DNA from: DASUAS01 sp963720765 | GTDB taxonomy: Bacteria > Actinomycetota > Acidimicrobiia > IMCC26256 > DASPTH01 | DNA length: 64,000 nt | Assembly: GCA_963720765.1 (NCBI GenBank) | Contig: CAVRGS010000005.1 | Span: 1 to 64,000 of the forward strand | Reading direction: 5' to 3' | Shown here: one piece after another, positions 8,232 to 16,367 of the stretch | Numbering within the stretch: the first letter of the stretch is position 1 | How the letters are laid out: the number at the start of each line of letters is the position of its first letter | Position numbers and translations under genes: made by a program | The notes under the pieces: model-generated | Database searches by the model: none | Seen by the model: the letters and a program-made list of their open reading frames with translations, nothing else | What the model was told of the DNA's origin: nothing

Positions 8232-9833
8232 CTACTTCACCTGGGTCTTGAAGGCGTCGAAGCGCAGCTGGCCGAGCACGTCGGGGGCGTACGCGACCTT
8301 CTTGATCTCGTCGGGGTTGTACACGTTCACCGCCGGCGACCAGATGATGAACTGGTGGAGGGCGTTGCCCACGATGTAGCCCTCCATGTCCTGCCAGGTC
8401 TTCGTGTACTCCTTGGACCCCGCGCCGAGCTCCTTGAGCTTGGAGACGTAGGCGTTGAGCTTCGGGTCGTCGTAGCCGCACGTGTCGCCGATGCTGCCGA
8501 GCTGCAGGTTGCGAGTGACCTTGTCGAGGCCGGCGCGGCGGAGCGGGATCAGTGCCGAAGGAGCCTTCTGGTCGGTGAAGAAGTCCTGCACGATGTTCGT
8601 CGTGTTGGTGAGGTTCAGCGTGATGCCGGCCTCGGCCATCTGCTCCTTCATGATCTCGCCCACCCGCGTCGTGTCCGGCGTCGAGTTGCTGATCAGGTCG
8701 TAGGTGAGGTTCTCGACCCCCGCCTCCTTCAGCAACTTCTTGGCCTTCTTCGGGTTGTAGGCGTAGAGCTCGTCGTTCTTCGGGTTGAAGTACGAGCTCT
8801 CGGTGGTCCAGTCACCCCACATCGGCTGGCTGGTGCCCTGGTACAGCAGGTCGTTGATCTGGTTGCGGTCGATCGCGTAGTTGATCGCCTGGCGGACCTT
8901 CAGGTTGTCGAACGGCGGCGTGCTCTTGCACAGCGCCGCGTAGATCGCGGTGGTCTCGCTCGGCTTCACGTCGAGCTTGATCCCGCCGCTGGTGAGCGCC
9001 TCGCTGCCGGTGAGGCCCTGCAGCTGCGCGGCGTTGGTGATGCCGTCGAGCAGGGAGTTGGGCGTCGCCTGGGGGTCGACGCCCGCCGAGGTGGTCTGGA
9101 TCAGCTCGACCCCCTTCAGCTTGATCTTGTCCTTCTCGAAGTAGGTGGGGTTCTTCTTGAAGACGGCCTTGCCCTCGGGCGTGTACGAGTCGAGCAGGAA
9201 CGGACCGGCGCCCACCGGCTTCTCGTCGAGCGACGTGCCACTCGCGACCGCAGTCGGCGACACCACGTACGTCTCACCCTGCGAGAGCAGGTTGTAGAAC
9301 TGTCCGGCGATCGGCGTCTTCAGCTTGATGGTGAGCTTGGTGGGGCTGTCGACGGTGATGCTCTCCACCTCGTTGAGCTCCGCGCGCACCGAGCCGACGT
9401 TCTGCGCCGCGATGGTGCGCTCGATGCTGAACTTCACCGCGTCCGCGTCGAGCGGGGTGCCGTCGGAGAACTTGATGCCGGGCTTGAGCTCGACCACGAT
9501 CGTCTGCGCGTCGGTCGCGGTGGCCGACTTGGCGAGCCCCGGCGAGTAGCTGCCGTCGGCGTTCTGGCGCATCAGCGAGTCGTAGATCCACCGCTGGGCG
9601 TACCAGATGTCGGGGTTCGTCGGCGTGGTGGGATCCCATCGGGCGCCGCCGAACGACGTGAGGTCGTAGGGGATCCGGAGGACCCCGCCCGAGGACTGGG
9701 CGCCGGCCGACGAGACCGGTCCCATGGCCAAGGCGCCGAGGATCAACCCGGCGGTGAGTGCGAGGACGAGCCCACGCGCCGAACGACGGCGTGTGGGCCG
9801 AACAGCGGCGCGGTGCGCCGGACGTCGTGCCAT
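8232..9833 (-). CDS. Peptide ABC transporter substrate-binding protein (family 5)
   Basis: 533 residues of the DppA/OppA (SBP_bac_5) family. An arginine-rich N-terminus and a hydrophobic stretch end in AGA-QSS. This looks like a type I signal peptide, because no lipobox cysteine is present, which is unusual for a Gram-positive binding protein. Family motifs include VVELKPGIKFSDGTPLDADAVKFSIER near residue 110, GAGPFLLDSYTPE near 200 and VRQAINYAIDRNQI near 310. It captures peptides or similar ligands outside the membrane for the permease encoded upstream. It is the last gene of a four-domain operon on this strand, 67 bp after the ATPase gene. Confidence 0.87.
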   Translation of the reverse strand: MARRPAHRAAVRPTRRRSARGLVLALTAGLILGALAMGPVSSAGAQSSGGVLRIPYDLTSFGGARWDPTTPTNPDIWYAQRWIYDSLMRQNADGSYSPGLAKSATATDAQTIVVELKPGIKFSDGTPLDADAVKFSIERTIAAQNVGSVRAELNEVESITVDSPTKLTIKLKTPIAGQFYNLLSQGETYVVSPTAVASGTSLDEKPVGAGPFLLDSYTPEGKAVFKKNPTYFEKDKIKLKGVELIQTTSAGVDPQATPNSLLDGITNAAQLQGLTGSEALTSGGIKLDVKPSETTAIYAALCKSTPPFDNLKVRQAINYAIDRNQINDLLYQGTSQPMWGDWTTESSYFNPKNDELYAYNPKKAKKLLKEAGVENLTYDLISNSTPDTTRVGEIMKEQMAEAGITLNLTNTTNIVQDFFTDQKAPSALIPLRRAGLDKVTRNLQLGSIGDTCGYDDPKLNAYVSKLKELGAGSKEYTKTWQDMEGYIVGNALHQFIIWSPAVNVYNPDEIKKVAYAPDVLGQLRFDAFKTQVK

Positions 9834-9900
9834 GAGTTGTGCCCCCCAGAGAGCTGCGCGTCGCCGGATCCCTCCAGAACCGGCTCAGGAGCGCGGAACC

Positions 9901-10974
9901 CTAGTTCTGGTCCGAGTCCGATTCCGCGCGGGCCAGACCCGACACCGTCAGACCGGCGAGGGCGGGGCCGGCGGGATGCGCCTCGGTGTGGAGGTGGCAG
10001 GCGACGAGCGTGCCGTCCGGGGTCGTGAACTCCGGTGGATCCACCGTCGCACAGGGCGCGAACGCATAGCTGCACCGCGTGTGGAAGCGGCATCCCGAGG
10101 GCGGTGCAGCGGGCGAGGGGATGTCACCCTGCAGCACGATCCGTTCCCGCGCGCGTTGGCGCGCCGGGTTGGGCACGGGGATCGCGGAGAGGAGCGCCTC
10201 GGTGTACGGGTGCTTGGGCTGGTCGTACACCGCTTCCGCGGGCCCCTGTTCGACGATGCGCCCGAGGTACATGACCGCGATGCGGTCGCTCACGTGGCGC
10301 ACGAGCGCCAGGTCGTGGGCGATGAAGAGGTAGGCGAGGCCGAGTTGTTCCTGGAGGTCGCCGAGCAGGTTGATGATCTCGGCCTGGATCGACACGTCGA
10401 GGCTGCTCACGGGCTCGTCGAGGACCAGCAGCTTGGGGGAGAGCGCGAGGGCACGGGCGATGGCGATGCGCTGCAGCTGGCCACCGGAGAACTCGCGTGG
10501 GTACCGGTTGCGGTGGTCGGGATCGAGGCTCACGGTCTGCAGCAACTCGCACACCCGGTCCTCGCGCTGCTGCCGGTCCAGGTCGAGGTAGTTGCGCATG
10601 GGTTCGGTCATGCTGTCGGCGATGGTCGCCAGCGGGTCGAACGACGAGAACGGATCCTGGAACACGAGTTGCATGCCGCGGCGGCGCTCGCGCATCGCGC
10701 GCGACGACAGCGTGGTGATGTCGGCACCGTCGAACGTGATCGTGCCCGACGTCGGGTCGAGCAGCCGCAGCAGCACACGCCCGAGCGTGGACTTCCCCGA
10801 ACCCGACTCGCCCACCAGCCCGACGGTGCGCCCCGGCTCGACCGCCAGGTCGACTCCGTCGACGGCGCGCACATGGCCGACGGTGCGCCGCAGCACGCCG
10901 CGCCGGATCGGGAAGTGCTTGGTGACGCCGGTGCCCGACAGGAGCGCGCCGGTGGCGACGATCGACTCGGTCAT
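9901..10974 (-). CDS. Peptide ABC transporter ATP-binding protein (DppF/OppF type)
   Basis: 357 residues. Walker A GESGSGKST (about residue 54), Q-loop VFQDPFSSFDPL, signature FSGGQLQRIAIARAL, Walker B LLVLDEPVSSLD and the H-loop FIAHDLALV are all intact. The C-terminus carries the oligopeptide-transporter extension with the PSGCRFHTRCSYAFAPC cysteine cluster, a family trait that can bind an iron-sulphur cluster in some members. The ATG overlaps the stop of the preceding fused permease/ATPase gene by four bases (ATGA). It pairs with the ATPase half of that fusion to energise import. Confidence 0.92.
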   Translation of the reverse strand: MTESIVATGALLSGTGVTKHFPIRRGVLRRTVGHVRAVDGVDLAVEPGRTVGLVGESGSGKSTLGRVLLRLLDPTSGTITFDGADITTLSSRAMRERRRGMQLVFQDPFSSFDPLATIADSMTEPMRNYLDLDRQQREDRVCELLQTVSLDPDHRNRYPREFSGGQLQRIAIARALALSPKLLVLDEPVSSLDVSIQAEIINLLGDLQEQLGLAYLFIAHDLALVRHVSDRIAVMYLGRIVEQGPAEAVYDQPKHPYTEALLSAIPVPNPARQRARERIVLQGDIPSPAAPPSGCRFHTRCSYAFAPCATVDPPEFTTPDGTLVACHLHTEAHPAGPALAGLTVSGLARAESDSDQN

Positions 10975-12983
10975 CGCGCACCTTCCAGCGTGAGGTCACC
11001 GACGCGGATGCAGCGCGCACGATGGCTGTCGCCGACGCTGGTGAGCTCCACCGGGGTGGTCTCGCACTCGGGGATCGCATACGGGCAGCGCGGGTGGAAG
11101 CGACATCCCGACGGCATGGCCGTGGCCGACGGAACGACGCCAGGGATCGATGCCAGTCGTTCGCCGGCCACGCCGGACTGCGGAATCGCCGCGAGCAACC
11201 CCTCGGTGTAGGGATGGCGCGGCCGCGCGTACAGCTCTTCGACGGTGGCCTCTTCGACGACCTGCCCGGCGTACATCACGATCACACGTGAACACAGGTC
11301 GGCGACCACACCGAGATCGTGGGTCACGAAGATCACCGCCATGCTCGTGCGCTCCTGGAGCGAGCGGATCAGGTCGAGGATCTGTGCCTGCACGGTGACG
11401 TCGAGCGCGGTCGTCGGCTCGTCGGCGATGAGGAGTCGCGGTTCGCACGAAAGCGACAGCGCGAGCAGCGCCCGTTGGCGCATGCCACCGGACAGTTGGT
11501 GCGGGTAGTCGCCGAGGCGGCGCTCGGGGTCGGGGATGCCGACCAGCTCGAGCAGCTCTCGGGCGCGCCGGCGTGCCGAGCTCTTGTTCATCGGGCGGTG
11601 CAGGCGGATGGTGTCGACGAGCTGCGTGCCGATGGTGAACGCGGGGTTCAGGCTGGTCATCGGGTCCTGGAACGCCATCCCGATCTGGTTCCCGCGCACT
11701 TCGCGCATCTCGTTGAACGAGAGCGACAGGAGGTCGCGCCCGTCGAACATCACCGATCCGCTCGTGATGCGACCAGGCGGCGAGGCCACGAGGCGCATCA
11801 CCGCCAGTGAGGAGACCGTCTTGCCGGAACCGGACTCACCCACCAGGGCGACCACCTCACCGGCGTCGACGCCGAAGCTCACGCCGTCGACCACCGTCGC
11901 CGGACCCGCTTCGGTGAGGAATTCCACCGACAGGTCGGTGACCGACAGCAGTCGGTCCGACACGGGCGGGAGCGCGTGGTCGGCCGGTCGGGTCACGGTG
12001 GTGAGGCCGAGGCGACCCTTGATGTGCTGCTTGCCCTTGGCCATGCCGAGCCCGAGGGAGTCACGTATGCCGTCGCCGAGGGTGTTGAAGGCGAGGATCG
12101 TGAACACGAGGGCGAGGCTGGGGACGTAGACCTGCCAGGGGTGCTCGCTGAGGTAGATGCGGCCGTCCTGGATCATGGCGCCCCAGCTCGAGGTCGGCCG
12201 CTGCACGCCGTAGCCGAGCAGGCTCAGCTGGGCCTCGGCGATCAGCGCGAACCCGATGGCGAGCGACACGGCGACGATGAGCGGCGACGCGACGTTGGGG
12301 AGCACGCGCTTGCGCCGGATCCGACCGGGGCGTGTGCCCATCGAGTGCGACGCCTCGATGAAGGTCTCCTCGCGCACGGCCAGGGTCTGGGCGCGCGTCA
12401 GGCGCGCGAATCCGGGGATCATCACCAACGAGATGGCGAGGATCGCGTTCCCCAACCCGGCACCCAGCACGCCGACGACCGCGAGCGCGAGCACGAGCGG
12501 CGGGAATGCCGACAGGCCGTCCATCACCCGCATGAGCGTGACGTCGGTGCCGCCCCCTCGGAAGCCGGCGAGCAGACCGAGGGGAACCGCGACGAGCAGC
12601 GCGAGCCCGACGATCTGGAACCCGGAGCGCAGCGACACCTGCGCGCCGTACACGATCCGACTGAAGGTGTCGCGACCGAGGTGGTCGGTGCCGAAGGGAT
12701 GGTCGAGGCTCGGAGTCTCGAACGGCGAACCGAGCGCGTCCGGATCGTGTGGCGCGATCAAGGGCGCGAACAGGGCCATGAAGATGATGAGCAACAGGAA
12801 GGCGAGGGCGAGGACCGCCGGCTTGTCGCGCAGGAGCCGCTTGCCGGCGCGCCGCCAGGGGCTCGGGGTGCGGGTGGCGACGACGGCCTCGTCGAGCGCG
12901 ATGCCCGCGTCGTCGACGAGCTGCGGCGACGGGTCGCTGTCGCCCGCGAGCGGTCCCTGACCGAACATGTCGCTCCCGCTCAC
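10971..12983 (-). CDS. Fused peptide ABC transporter permease + ATPase (DppC-DppD)
   Basis: One uninterrupted 670-residue frame from GTG 12983. Residues 1 to about 330 are a DppC permease with a cytoplasmic N-terminal tail, five to six helices, the FGTDHLGRDTFSRIVYGAQ motif and the EAA loop (EASHSMGTRPGRIRRKRVLP). After a linker (about 330-350) comes a DppD ATPase: Walker A GESGSGKT, signature LSGGMRQRALLALSL, Walker B LLIADEPTTALD, H-loop FVTHDLGVV, and the C-terminal CRFHPRCPYAIPEC cluster. Its start overlaps the dppB stop (GTGA) and its stop overlaps dppF (ATGA). The fusion ties one permease half to one ATPase. Such fusions are known in this transporter group. Confidence 0.9.
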   Translation of the reverse strand: MSGSDMFGQGPLAGDSDPSPQLVDDAGIALDEAVVATRTPSPWRRAGKRLLRDKPAVLALAFLLLIIFMALFAPLIAPHDPDALGSPFETPSLDHPFGTDHLGRDTFSRIVYGAQVSLRSGFQIVGLALLVAVPLGLLAGFRGGGTDVTLMRVMDGLSAFPPLVLALAVVGVLGAGLGNAILAISLVMIPGFARLTRAQTLAVREETFIEASHSMGTRPGRIRRKRVLPNVASPLIVAVSLAIGFALIAEAQLSLLGYGVQRPTSSWGAMIQDGRIYLSEHPWQVYVPSLALVFTILAFNTLGDGIRDSLGLGMAKGKQHIKGRLGLTTVTRPADHALPPVSDRLLSVTDLSVEFLTEAGPATVVDGVSFGVDAGEVVALVGESGSGKTVSSLAVMRLVASPPGRITSGSVMFDGRDLLSLSFNEMREVRGNQIGMAFQDPMTSLNPAFTIGTQLVDTIRLHRPMNKSSARRRARELLELVGIPDPERRLGDYPHQLSGGMRQRALLALSLSCEPRLLIADEPTTALDVTVQAQILDLIRSLQERTSMAVIFVTHDLGVVADLCSRVIVMYAGQVVEEATVEELYARPRHPYTEGLLAAIPQSGVAGERLASIPGVVPSATAMPSGCRFHPRCPYAIPECETTPVELTSVGDSHRARCIRVGDLTLEGAR

Positions 12984-13942
12984 GACGCCCGCACCCGTGG
13001 GTTGAGGTAGCCGTAGCTGATGTCGACGATCAGGTTGAGCAGCACGTAGATCACCACGAACGTGATCGTGACCGCCTGGATCACCGGCACGTCGGGCAAC
13101 GTGAGCGCGCGGAGCATGTAGGTGCCGAGGCCCGGGATCACGAAGATCTGCTCGATGATCACCACGCCACCGATGAGACCGGCGAGTTGCAGACCGAGGA
13201 CGGTGACCGTCGGAATCGACGCGTTCTTGAACGCGTACTTCACGACGGCGCGTCGCGTGCCCGTGCCGACCGCGAACGCGGTGCGCACGTAGTTCGATTG
13301 CAACACGTCGATGAGGGCGGCGCGGGTCTGGCGCGCGACGGAGGCCGCTGCGATCACGCCCAGCGAGATCGCGGGCAGCGCGATCGACTCCAGCCATCCC
13401 GTCGGACTCTCGCTGAACTTCGTGTACCCCTGCGCGGGCAACCATCCGAGCGTCAGCGCGAACACCTGGATGAGGAAGAACGCGAGCACGAAGTTCGGGA
13501 TGGCGAGACCGAAGCTGGTTCCCGTCACACTCGAACGGTCGATCAGACCCCCCGGTCGCATGCCGGAGAGGATGCCGAGGGGAATGCCGATGAGGATGGC
13601 CACGCAGAGGCCCGCCAACGCGAGTGAGAGCGAGACCGGGATCCGCTCGGCGAGCTCCTGAGCGACGTCCGGTGCCGCGACGTTGTTGTAGCTCGCGTAC
13701 GACTTGCCGAAGTCGAGCTGGACCGCATCACCGAGCCAGTCGAAGTAACGGGTGAGCACGGGCCGGTCGAGACCCAGTTCGTGGCGCACCTCGGCGACCT
13801 TCTCCGGAGTGGCGTTGGCGCCGCCTGCGACGCTCGTTGCGGCGTCGCCGGGGACCAGTTCGACGAGCAGGAAGACGACGAACGTCACCACGAGCAGCAC
13901 GGGGATGAGGCTCAAGAGACGCCGCGCGATCATCCCCAGCAT
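12980..13942 (-). CDS. Peptide ABC transporter permease (DppB type)
   Basis: 320 residues with six predicted helices. The N-terminus MLGMIARRLLSLIPVLLVVT and the LVPGDAA segment are characteristic of the DppB/OppB permease, as are the extracytoplasmic region after residue 30 and the EAA-like loop around VLQSNYVRTAFAVGTGTRR. C-terminal YGYLNPRVRAS is typical. It is the first gene of the operon dppB, dppCD, dppF, dppA on the minus strand. About 45 bases upstream (13985 region, minus strand) a TAGTGT hexamer could serve as a -10. It forms half of the membrane channel. Confidence 0.93.
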   Translation of the reverse strand: MLGMIARRLLSLIPVLLVVTFVVFLLVELVPGDAATSVAGGANATPEKVAEVRHELGLDRPVLTRYFDWLGDAVQLDFGKSYASYNNVAAPDVAQELAERIPVSLSLALAGLCVAILIGIPLGILSGMRPGGLIDRSSVTGTSFGLAIPNFVLAFFLIQVFALTLGWLPAQGYTKFSESPTGWLESIALPAISLGVIAAASVARQTRAALIDVLQSNYVRTAFAVGTGTRRAVVKYAFKNASIPTVTVLGLQLAGLIGGVVIIEQIFVIPGLGTYMLRALTLPDVPVIQAVTITFVVIYVLLNLIVDISYGYLNPRVRAS

Positions 13943-14043
13943 TGACGTCCCCCACTCGCGCGCCTGGGTCGAGAGCGCGTCACACTATGCCCGTCGGGTT
14001 CGCGCGCGCCCGGGCGCGACACGCACGCGTCAGACGCGGAGCG

Positions 14044-14532
14044 TCAATCGCGGAAGTTCGTGAACTGCAGCGGCACCGCGAAGTCGTGGTCCTTCATCGC
14101 CGCGATCGCGCTCTGCAGGTCGTCGCGCTTCTTGCCGCTGATGCGGAGCTGGTCGCCCTGGATCTGGTGCGACACGCCCTTGAGGCCGAGCTCCTTCACG
14201 AACTTGCCGATCTCCTTGGCCTTGTCCGTGGAGATCCCGACGTTGAGCGTGACGGTCTGGCGCACCGAGCCCTTGGAACCCTCTTCGATCTTGCCGTAGC
14301 CGAGCGCCTTCAGCGAGACCTGGCGCTTGACGAGCTTCTCCTCGAGCACCTGGGTGAGCGCGGTGAGGCGACCTTCGCTCTCGGTGGCGAGCTCGATCTC
14401 CTTGTCCTTGAGCTCGATCGAGCTTCCGGTGTTCTTGAAGTCGAAGCGGGTGGAGATCTCGCGCGAGGCCTGGTCGACCGCGTTGCGGACCTCTTGCATG
14501 TCGAGCTCGGACACGACGTCGAACGTGGGCAT
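14044..14532 (-). CDS. yajQ: YajQ-family nucleotide-binding protein
   Basis: 162 residues, the usual length. It begins MPTFDVVSELDMQEVRNAVD and contains FDFKNTGSSIEL, LKALGYGKIEEGSKGSVRQ and the conserved C-terminus FAVPLQFTNFRD. YajQ proteins are small cytoplasmic proteins of two ferredoxin-like domains; some bind cyclic di-GMP or tRNA/GTP, and the cellular role is not settled. ATG 14532 is chosen because the same frame upstream runs antisense through a tRNA. It stands apart from the dpp operon, with about 100 bp between them. Confidence 0.93.
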   Translation of the reverse strand: MPTFDVVSELDMQEVRNAVDQASREISTRFDFKNTGSSIELKDKEIELATESEGRLTALTQVLEEKLVKRQVSLKALGYGKIEEGSKGSVRQTVTLNVGISTDKAKEIGKFVKELGLKGVSHQIQGDQLRISGKKRDDLQSAIAAMKDHDFAVPLQFTNFRD

Positions 14533-14611
14533 GGGCTCGCCTCCGGGATGGTCGCGTGGGAGCGCTGGCCTGGGAGCGCTGTACGGACGGCCTGGTACTC
14601 TACGCGGCCCC

Positions 14612-14692
14612 GGGTCGGTACCCGAGTGGACAAAGGGGGCAGGCTGTAAACCTGCTGCGCAAGCTACGTTGGTTCGAATCCAACCCGGCCCA
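14612..14692 (+). tRNA. tRNA-Tyr (GTA)
   Basis: A class II tRNA with a long variable arm. The acceptor stem GGGTCGG pairs with CCGGCCC (one G-U). The anticodon arm is GCAGG-CTGTAAA-CCTGC, giving anticodon GTA, and the T arm is GTTGG-TTCGAAT-CCAAC. The discriminator is A at 14692 and no CCA is encoded. A TACTCT hexamer at 14597 may be its -10 element. Confidence 0.95.
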
Positions 14693-14716
14693 CTCATCGG
14701 ACGCCAGCAAGACCCC

Positions 14717-14733
14717 GCCCGCCTCCGGCGGGC
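14717..14733. terminator. Hairpin between tRNA-Tyr and the convergent GNAT gene
   Basis: GCCCGCC and GGCGGGC form a perfect seven-base stem with a TCC loop, 24 bp after the tRNA and 9 bp before the stop of the convergent acetyltransferase. Confidence 0.6.
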
Positions 14734-14742
14734 ATCGTTGTG

Positions 14743-15237
14743 TCAGAGCATCCTCTGCATCTCGACCACGTCGAGCCACTGGCCGAACTTCCGCCCCACC
14801 TCCCGCTCGGTGCCCACGATCGCGAAGCCGCAGGCGGCGTGGAGCGCGATCGAGGCCTCGTTCTCGCCCGTGATCCGGGCGATCACCGAATGGAAGCCGT
14901 GGGCCGACGCCAGTCGCAGCAGCTCCCCGAGCAGGAGCGTGCCGATGCCGCGGCCCTGGTAGCCGTCGAGCAGGTAGACGGAGTCCTCGACCGTGGTGCT
15001 GTAGGCGGGCCGGGACCGGAAGGTCGAGAGGGAGCCGAACCCCACGACCCGCCCGTCGAGCTCGGCCACCACCGCGGGATGGCCCCCGGAGTGCTCGTCG
15101 AGCCACTGCACCTGTTCGTCGAGCGTGCGCGGGACCATGTCGAACAGGGTCGTCGAGTGGTTGACGTAGTGGTTGTAGATGGTGCGGATGCCCTCGGCGT
15201 CGCGCCGTTCGGCCGCCCGGATGACCACGTCGCCCAT
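14743..15237 (-). CDS. GNAT acetyltransferase, phosphinothricin-acetyltransferase-like
   Basis: 164 residues from ATG 15237 (MGDVVIRAAERRD); a GTG lies nine bases further upstream. The sequence has the COG1247 (Pat/bar-like) pattern: IYNHYVNHSTTLFD near residue 22, VVGFGSLSTFRSRPAYSTTVE near 65, and the acetyl-CoA loop YQGRGIGTLLLGEL near 95, then ITGENEASIALHAACGF. The family N-acetylates small amines, including phosphinothricin and methionine derivatives. The actual substrate is not known here. Cytoplasmic, single-gene unit convergent to tRNA-Tyr. Confidence 0.8.
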   Translation of the reverse strand: MGDVVIRAAERRDAEGIRTIYNHYVNHSTTLFDMVPRTLDEQVQWLDEHSGGHPAVVAELDGRVVGFGSLSTFRSRPAYSTTVEDSVYLLDGYQGRGIGTLLLGELLRLASAHGFHSVIARITGENEASIALHAACGFAIVGTEREVGRKFGQWLDVVEMQRML

Positions 15238-15300
15238 CGCCCGCACGGTATCGCGCGCCTCAGACCGGGCCCGGCCCGAGAGTGCCGGGTCCGGCGTTGC

Positions 15301-15306
15301 TATCCT
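15301..15306 (+). promoter_or_regulatory. Candidate -10 element of the tRNA-Thr promoter
   Basis: TATCCT lies 11 bp before the mature tRNA-Thr, in the context GCTATCCT. The same octamer precedes tRNA-Trp (21804-21811), and the rpoB promoter has the same TATCCT hexamer. No strong -35 is visible here. Confidence 0.5.
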
Positions 15307-15316
15307 GACTCGTCCC

Positions 15317-15389
15317 GCCCCCTTAGCTCAGTTGGCAGAGCACTTCCATGGTAAGGAAGGGGTCTACGGTTCAAGTCCGTAAGGGGGCT
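15317..15389 (+). tRNA. tRNA-Thr (GGT)
   Basis: Acceptor GCCCCCT pairs with AGGGGGC, D arm GCTCAGTTGGCAGAGC, anticodon arm CTTCC-ATGGTAA-GGAAG giving GGT, T arm TACGG-TTCAAGT-CCGTA. The discriminator is T, and CCA is not encoded. Confidence 0.95.
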
Positions 15390-15392
15390 CTG

Positions 15393-15410
15393 CGGTTCCG
15401 TCCGGAACCG
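15393..15410 (+). other. Hairpin in the tRNA-Thr / tRNA-Met spacer
   Basis: CGGTTCCG and CGGAACCG form a perfect eight-base stem with a two-base loop in the 27-base spacer between two tRNAs. It is likely a processing structure in a joint transcript, or a terminator. Confidence 0.45.
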
Positions 15411-15416
15411 TTGCAC

Positions 15417-15493
15417 GGCGGTGTAGCTCAGTTGGTCAGAGCACGCGGCTCATAATCGCGGCGTCGCGGGTTCGAGTCCCGCCACCGCTACCA
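15417..15493 (+). tRNA. tRNA-Met (CAT)
   Basis: Acceptor GGCGGTG with CACCGCT, D arm GCTCAGTTGGTCAGAGC, anticodon arm CGCGG-CTCATAA-TCGCG giving CAT, T arm GCGGG-TTCGAGT-CCCGC. The 3' CCA is encoded, unlike in the other tRNAs of this window. It lacks the three G-C pairs of an initiator anticodon stem, so it is an elongator. It is probably co-transcribed with rpmG. Confidence 0.93.
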
Positions 15494-15518
15494 CCGGCAA
15501 GTCCAGGAGCGAATCGAA

Positions 15519-15680
15519 ATGGCGAGCGACAAGCGGGTCAAGGTGACCCTGGCGTGCGAAGACTGCAAACGCCGCAACTACATCACCATCAAGAACAAGA
15601 CGAACGACCGCGAGCGGATCGAGATGAAGAAGTACTGCCGCTTCGATCGTCGCCACACCCTCCACAAGGAGACCCGCTGA
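15519..15680 (+). CDS. rpmG: 50S ribosomal protein L33
   Basis: 53 residues beginning MASDKRVKVTLACEDCKRRN, ending RRHTLHKETR. The ATG follows AGGAG by nine bases. The first CxxC pair (CEDC) is present, but the second half of the zinc ribbon reads YCRFDRRH, with only one cysteine. The protein is thus between the zinc-binding and zinc-free L33 types. It is placed after tRNA genes and upstream of secE/nusG with a sigma factor cluster between, a recognisable actinobacterial neighbourhood (tRNAs, rpmG, secE, nusG). Confidence 0.93.
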   Translation: MASDKRVKVTLACEDCKRRNYITIKNKTNDRERIEMKKYCRFDRRHTLHKETR

Positions 15681-15708
15681 CCGCGGCCCCTCTCGGCCTC
15701 GGCCGCGG
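15681..15708 (+). terminator. Hairpin after rpmG
   Basis: CCGCGGCC (15681-15688) and GGCCGCGG (15701-15708) are exact complements with a 12-base loop, directly after the rpmG stop. Confidence 0.55.
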
Positions 15709-15746
15709 GCCCGTTGGTAACCCCCGCCGGTTCCGGTGAGTCACAG

Positions 15747-16367
15747 ATGACCACCAACGAACTGCCGAGGGAGCCGAACGAGCTCGACCGGTTGGTCGCC
15801 GCCGCTCGCGACGGCGACCGTCCGGCGTTCGACGAACTGGTCCGCCGGACCTACGTCGACACCTACACGCTCGCGCTGCGTCTCACGGCCCACGAGGAGG
15901 ATGCGCGCGACGTGGTGCAGGAGACCTACCTCCGAGCCTGGAAGGGTCTCGACGGCTTTCGTGGTGACGCGCAATTCACCACGTGGCTGTACCGCATCAC
16001 GGCCAACACGGCCTACACCACGGTCAAGCGGCGGCGCCGCCACCGCGCCGACGCCCTCGACGCCATGCTCGAGGAGCCGATCGAGACCCGCATCGAGGCT
16101 CAGCCCGAGGCGTCGGCCGAGCAGTCGGCCGCCCTCGCCCGGCTCGCCGGCACGGTCGAGCAGCTCCCGCCCAAGTTGCGGGTGCTCGTCGTGCTGAAGG
16201 ACGTCTACGGCCTGTCGCACGAAGAGATCGCCGAGGAGCTCGGGATCTCGGTGGCGGCCGCCAAGGTCCGGCTCCACCGGGGTCGCAAGCGTCTGCGCGA
16301 CCTCCTCTACGAGGAACCGGACGGCGAGACGCGGGCCGAGGGGAAGCGGAGCGACCATGCGATGTGA
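15747..16367 (+). CDS. ECF-type RNA polymerase sigma factor
   Basis: 206 residues from ATG 15747. Region 2 reads AFDELVRRTYVDTYTLALRLTAHEEDARDVVQETYLRAWKGLDGFRGDAQFTTWLYRI in outline (about residues 28-90), with the DVVQETYLRAW helix that contacts the -10. Region 4 (about 135-190) has LPPKLRVLVVLKDVYGLSHEEIAEELGISVAAAKVRLHRGRKRLR, a helix-turn-helix. There is no region 3, as expected for group IV factors. The stop overlaps the following anti-sigma gene by 11 bases, which fits co-translation with its inhibitor. It probably directs transcription of the two exported proteins downstream, but this is inferred from position. Confidence 0.93.
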   Translation: MTTNELPREPNELDRLVAAARDGDRPAFDELVRRTYVDTYTLALRLTAHEEDARDVVQETYLRAWKGLDGFRGDAQFTTWLYRITANTAYTTVKRRRRHRADALDAMLEEPIETRIEAQPEASAEQSAALARLAGTVEQLPPKLRVLVVLKDVYGLSHEEIAEELGISVAAAKVRLHRGRKRLRDLLYEEPDGETRAEGKRSDHAM

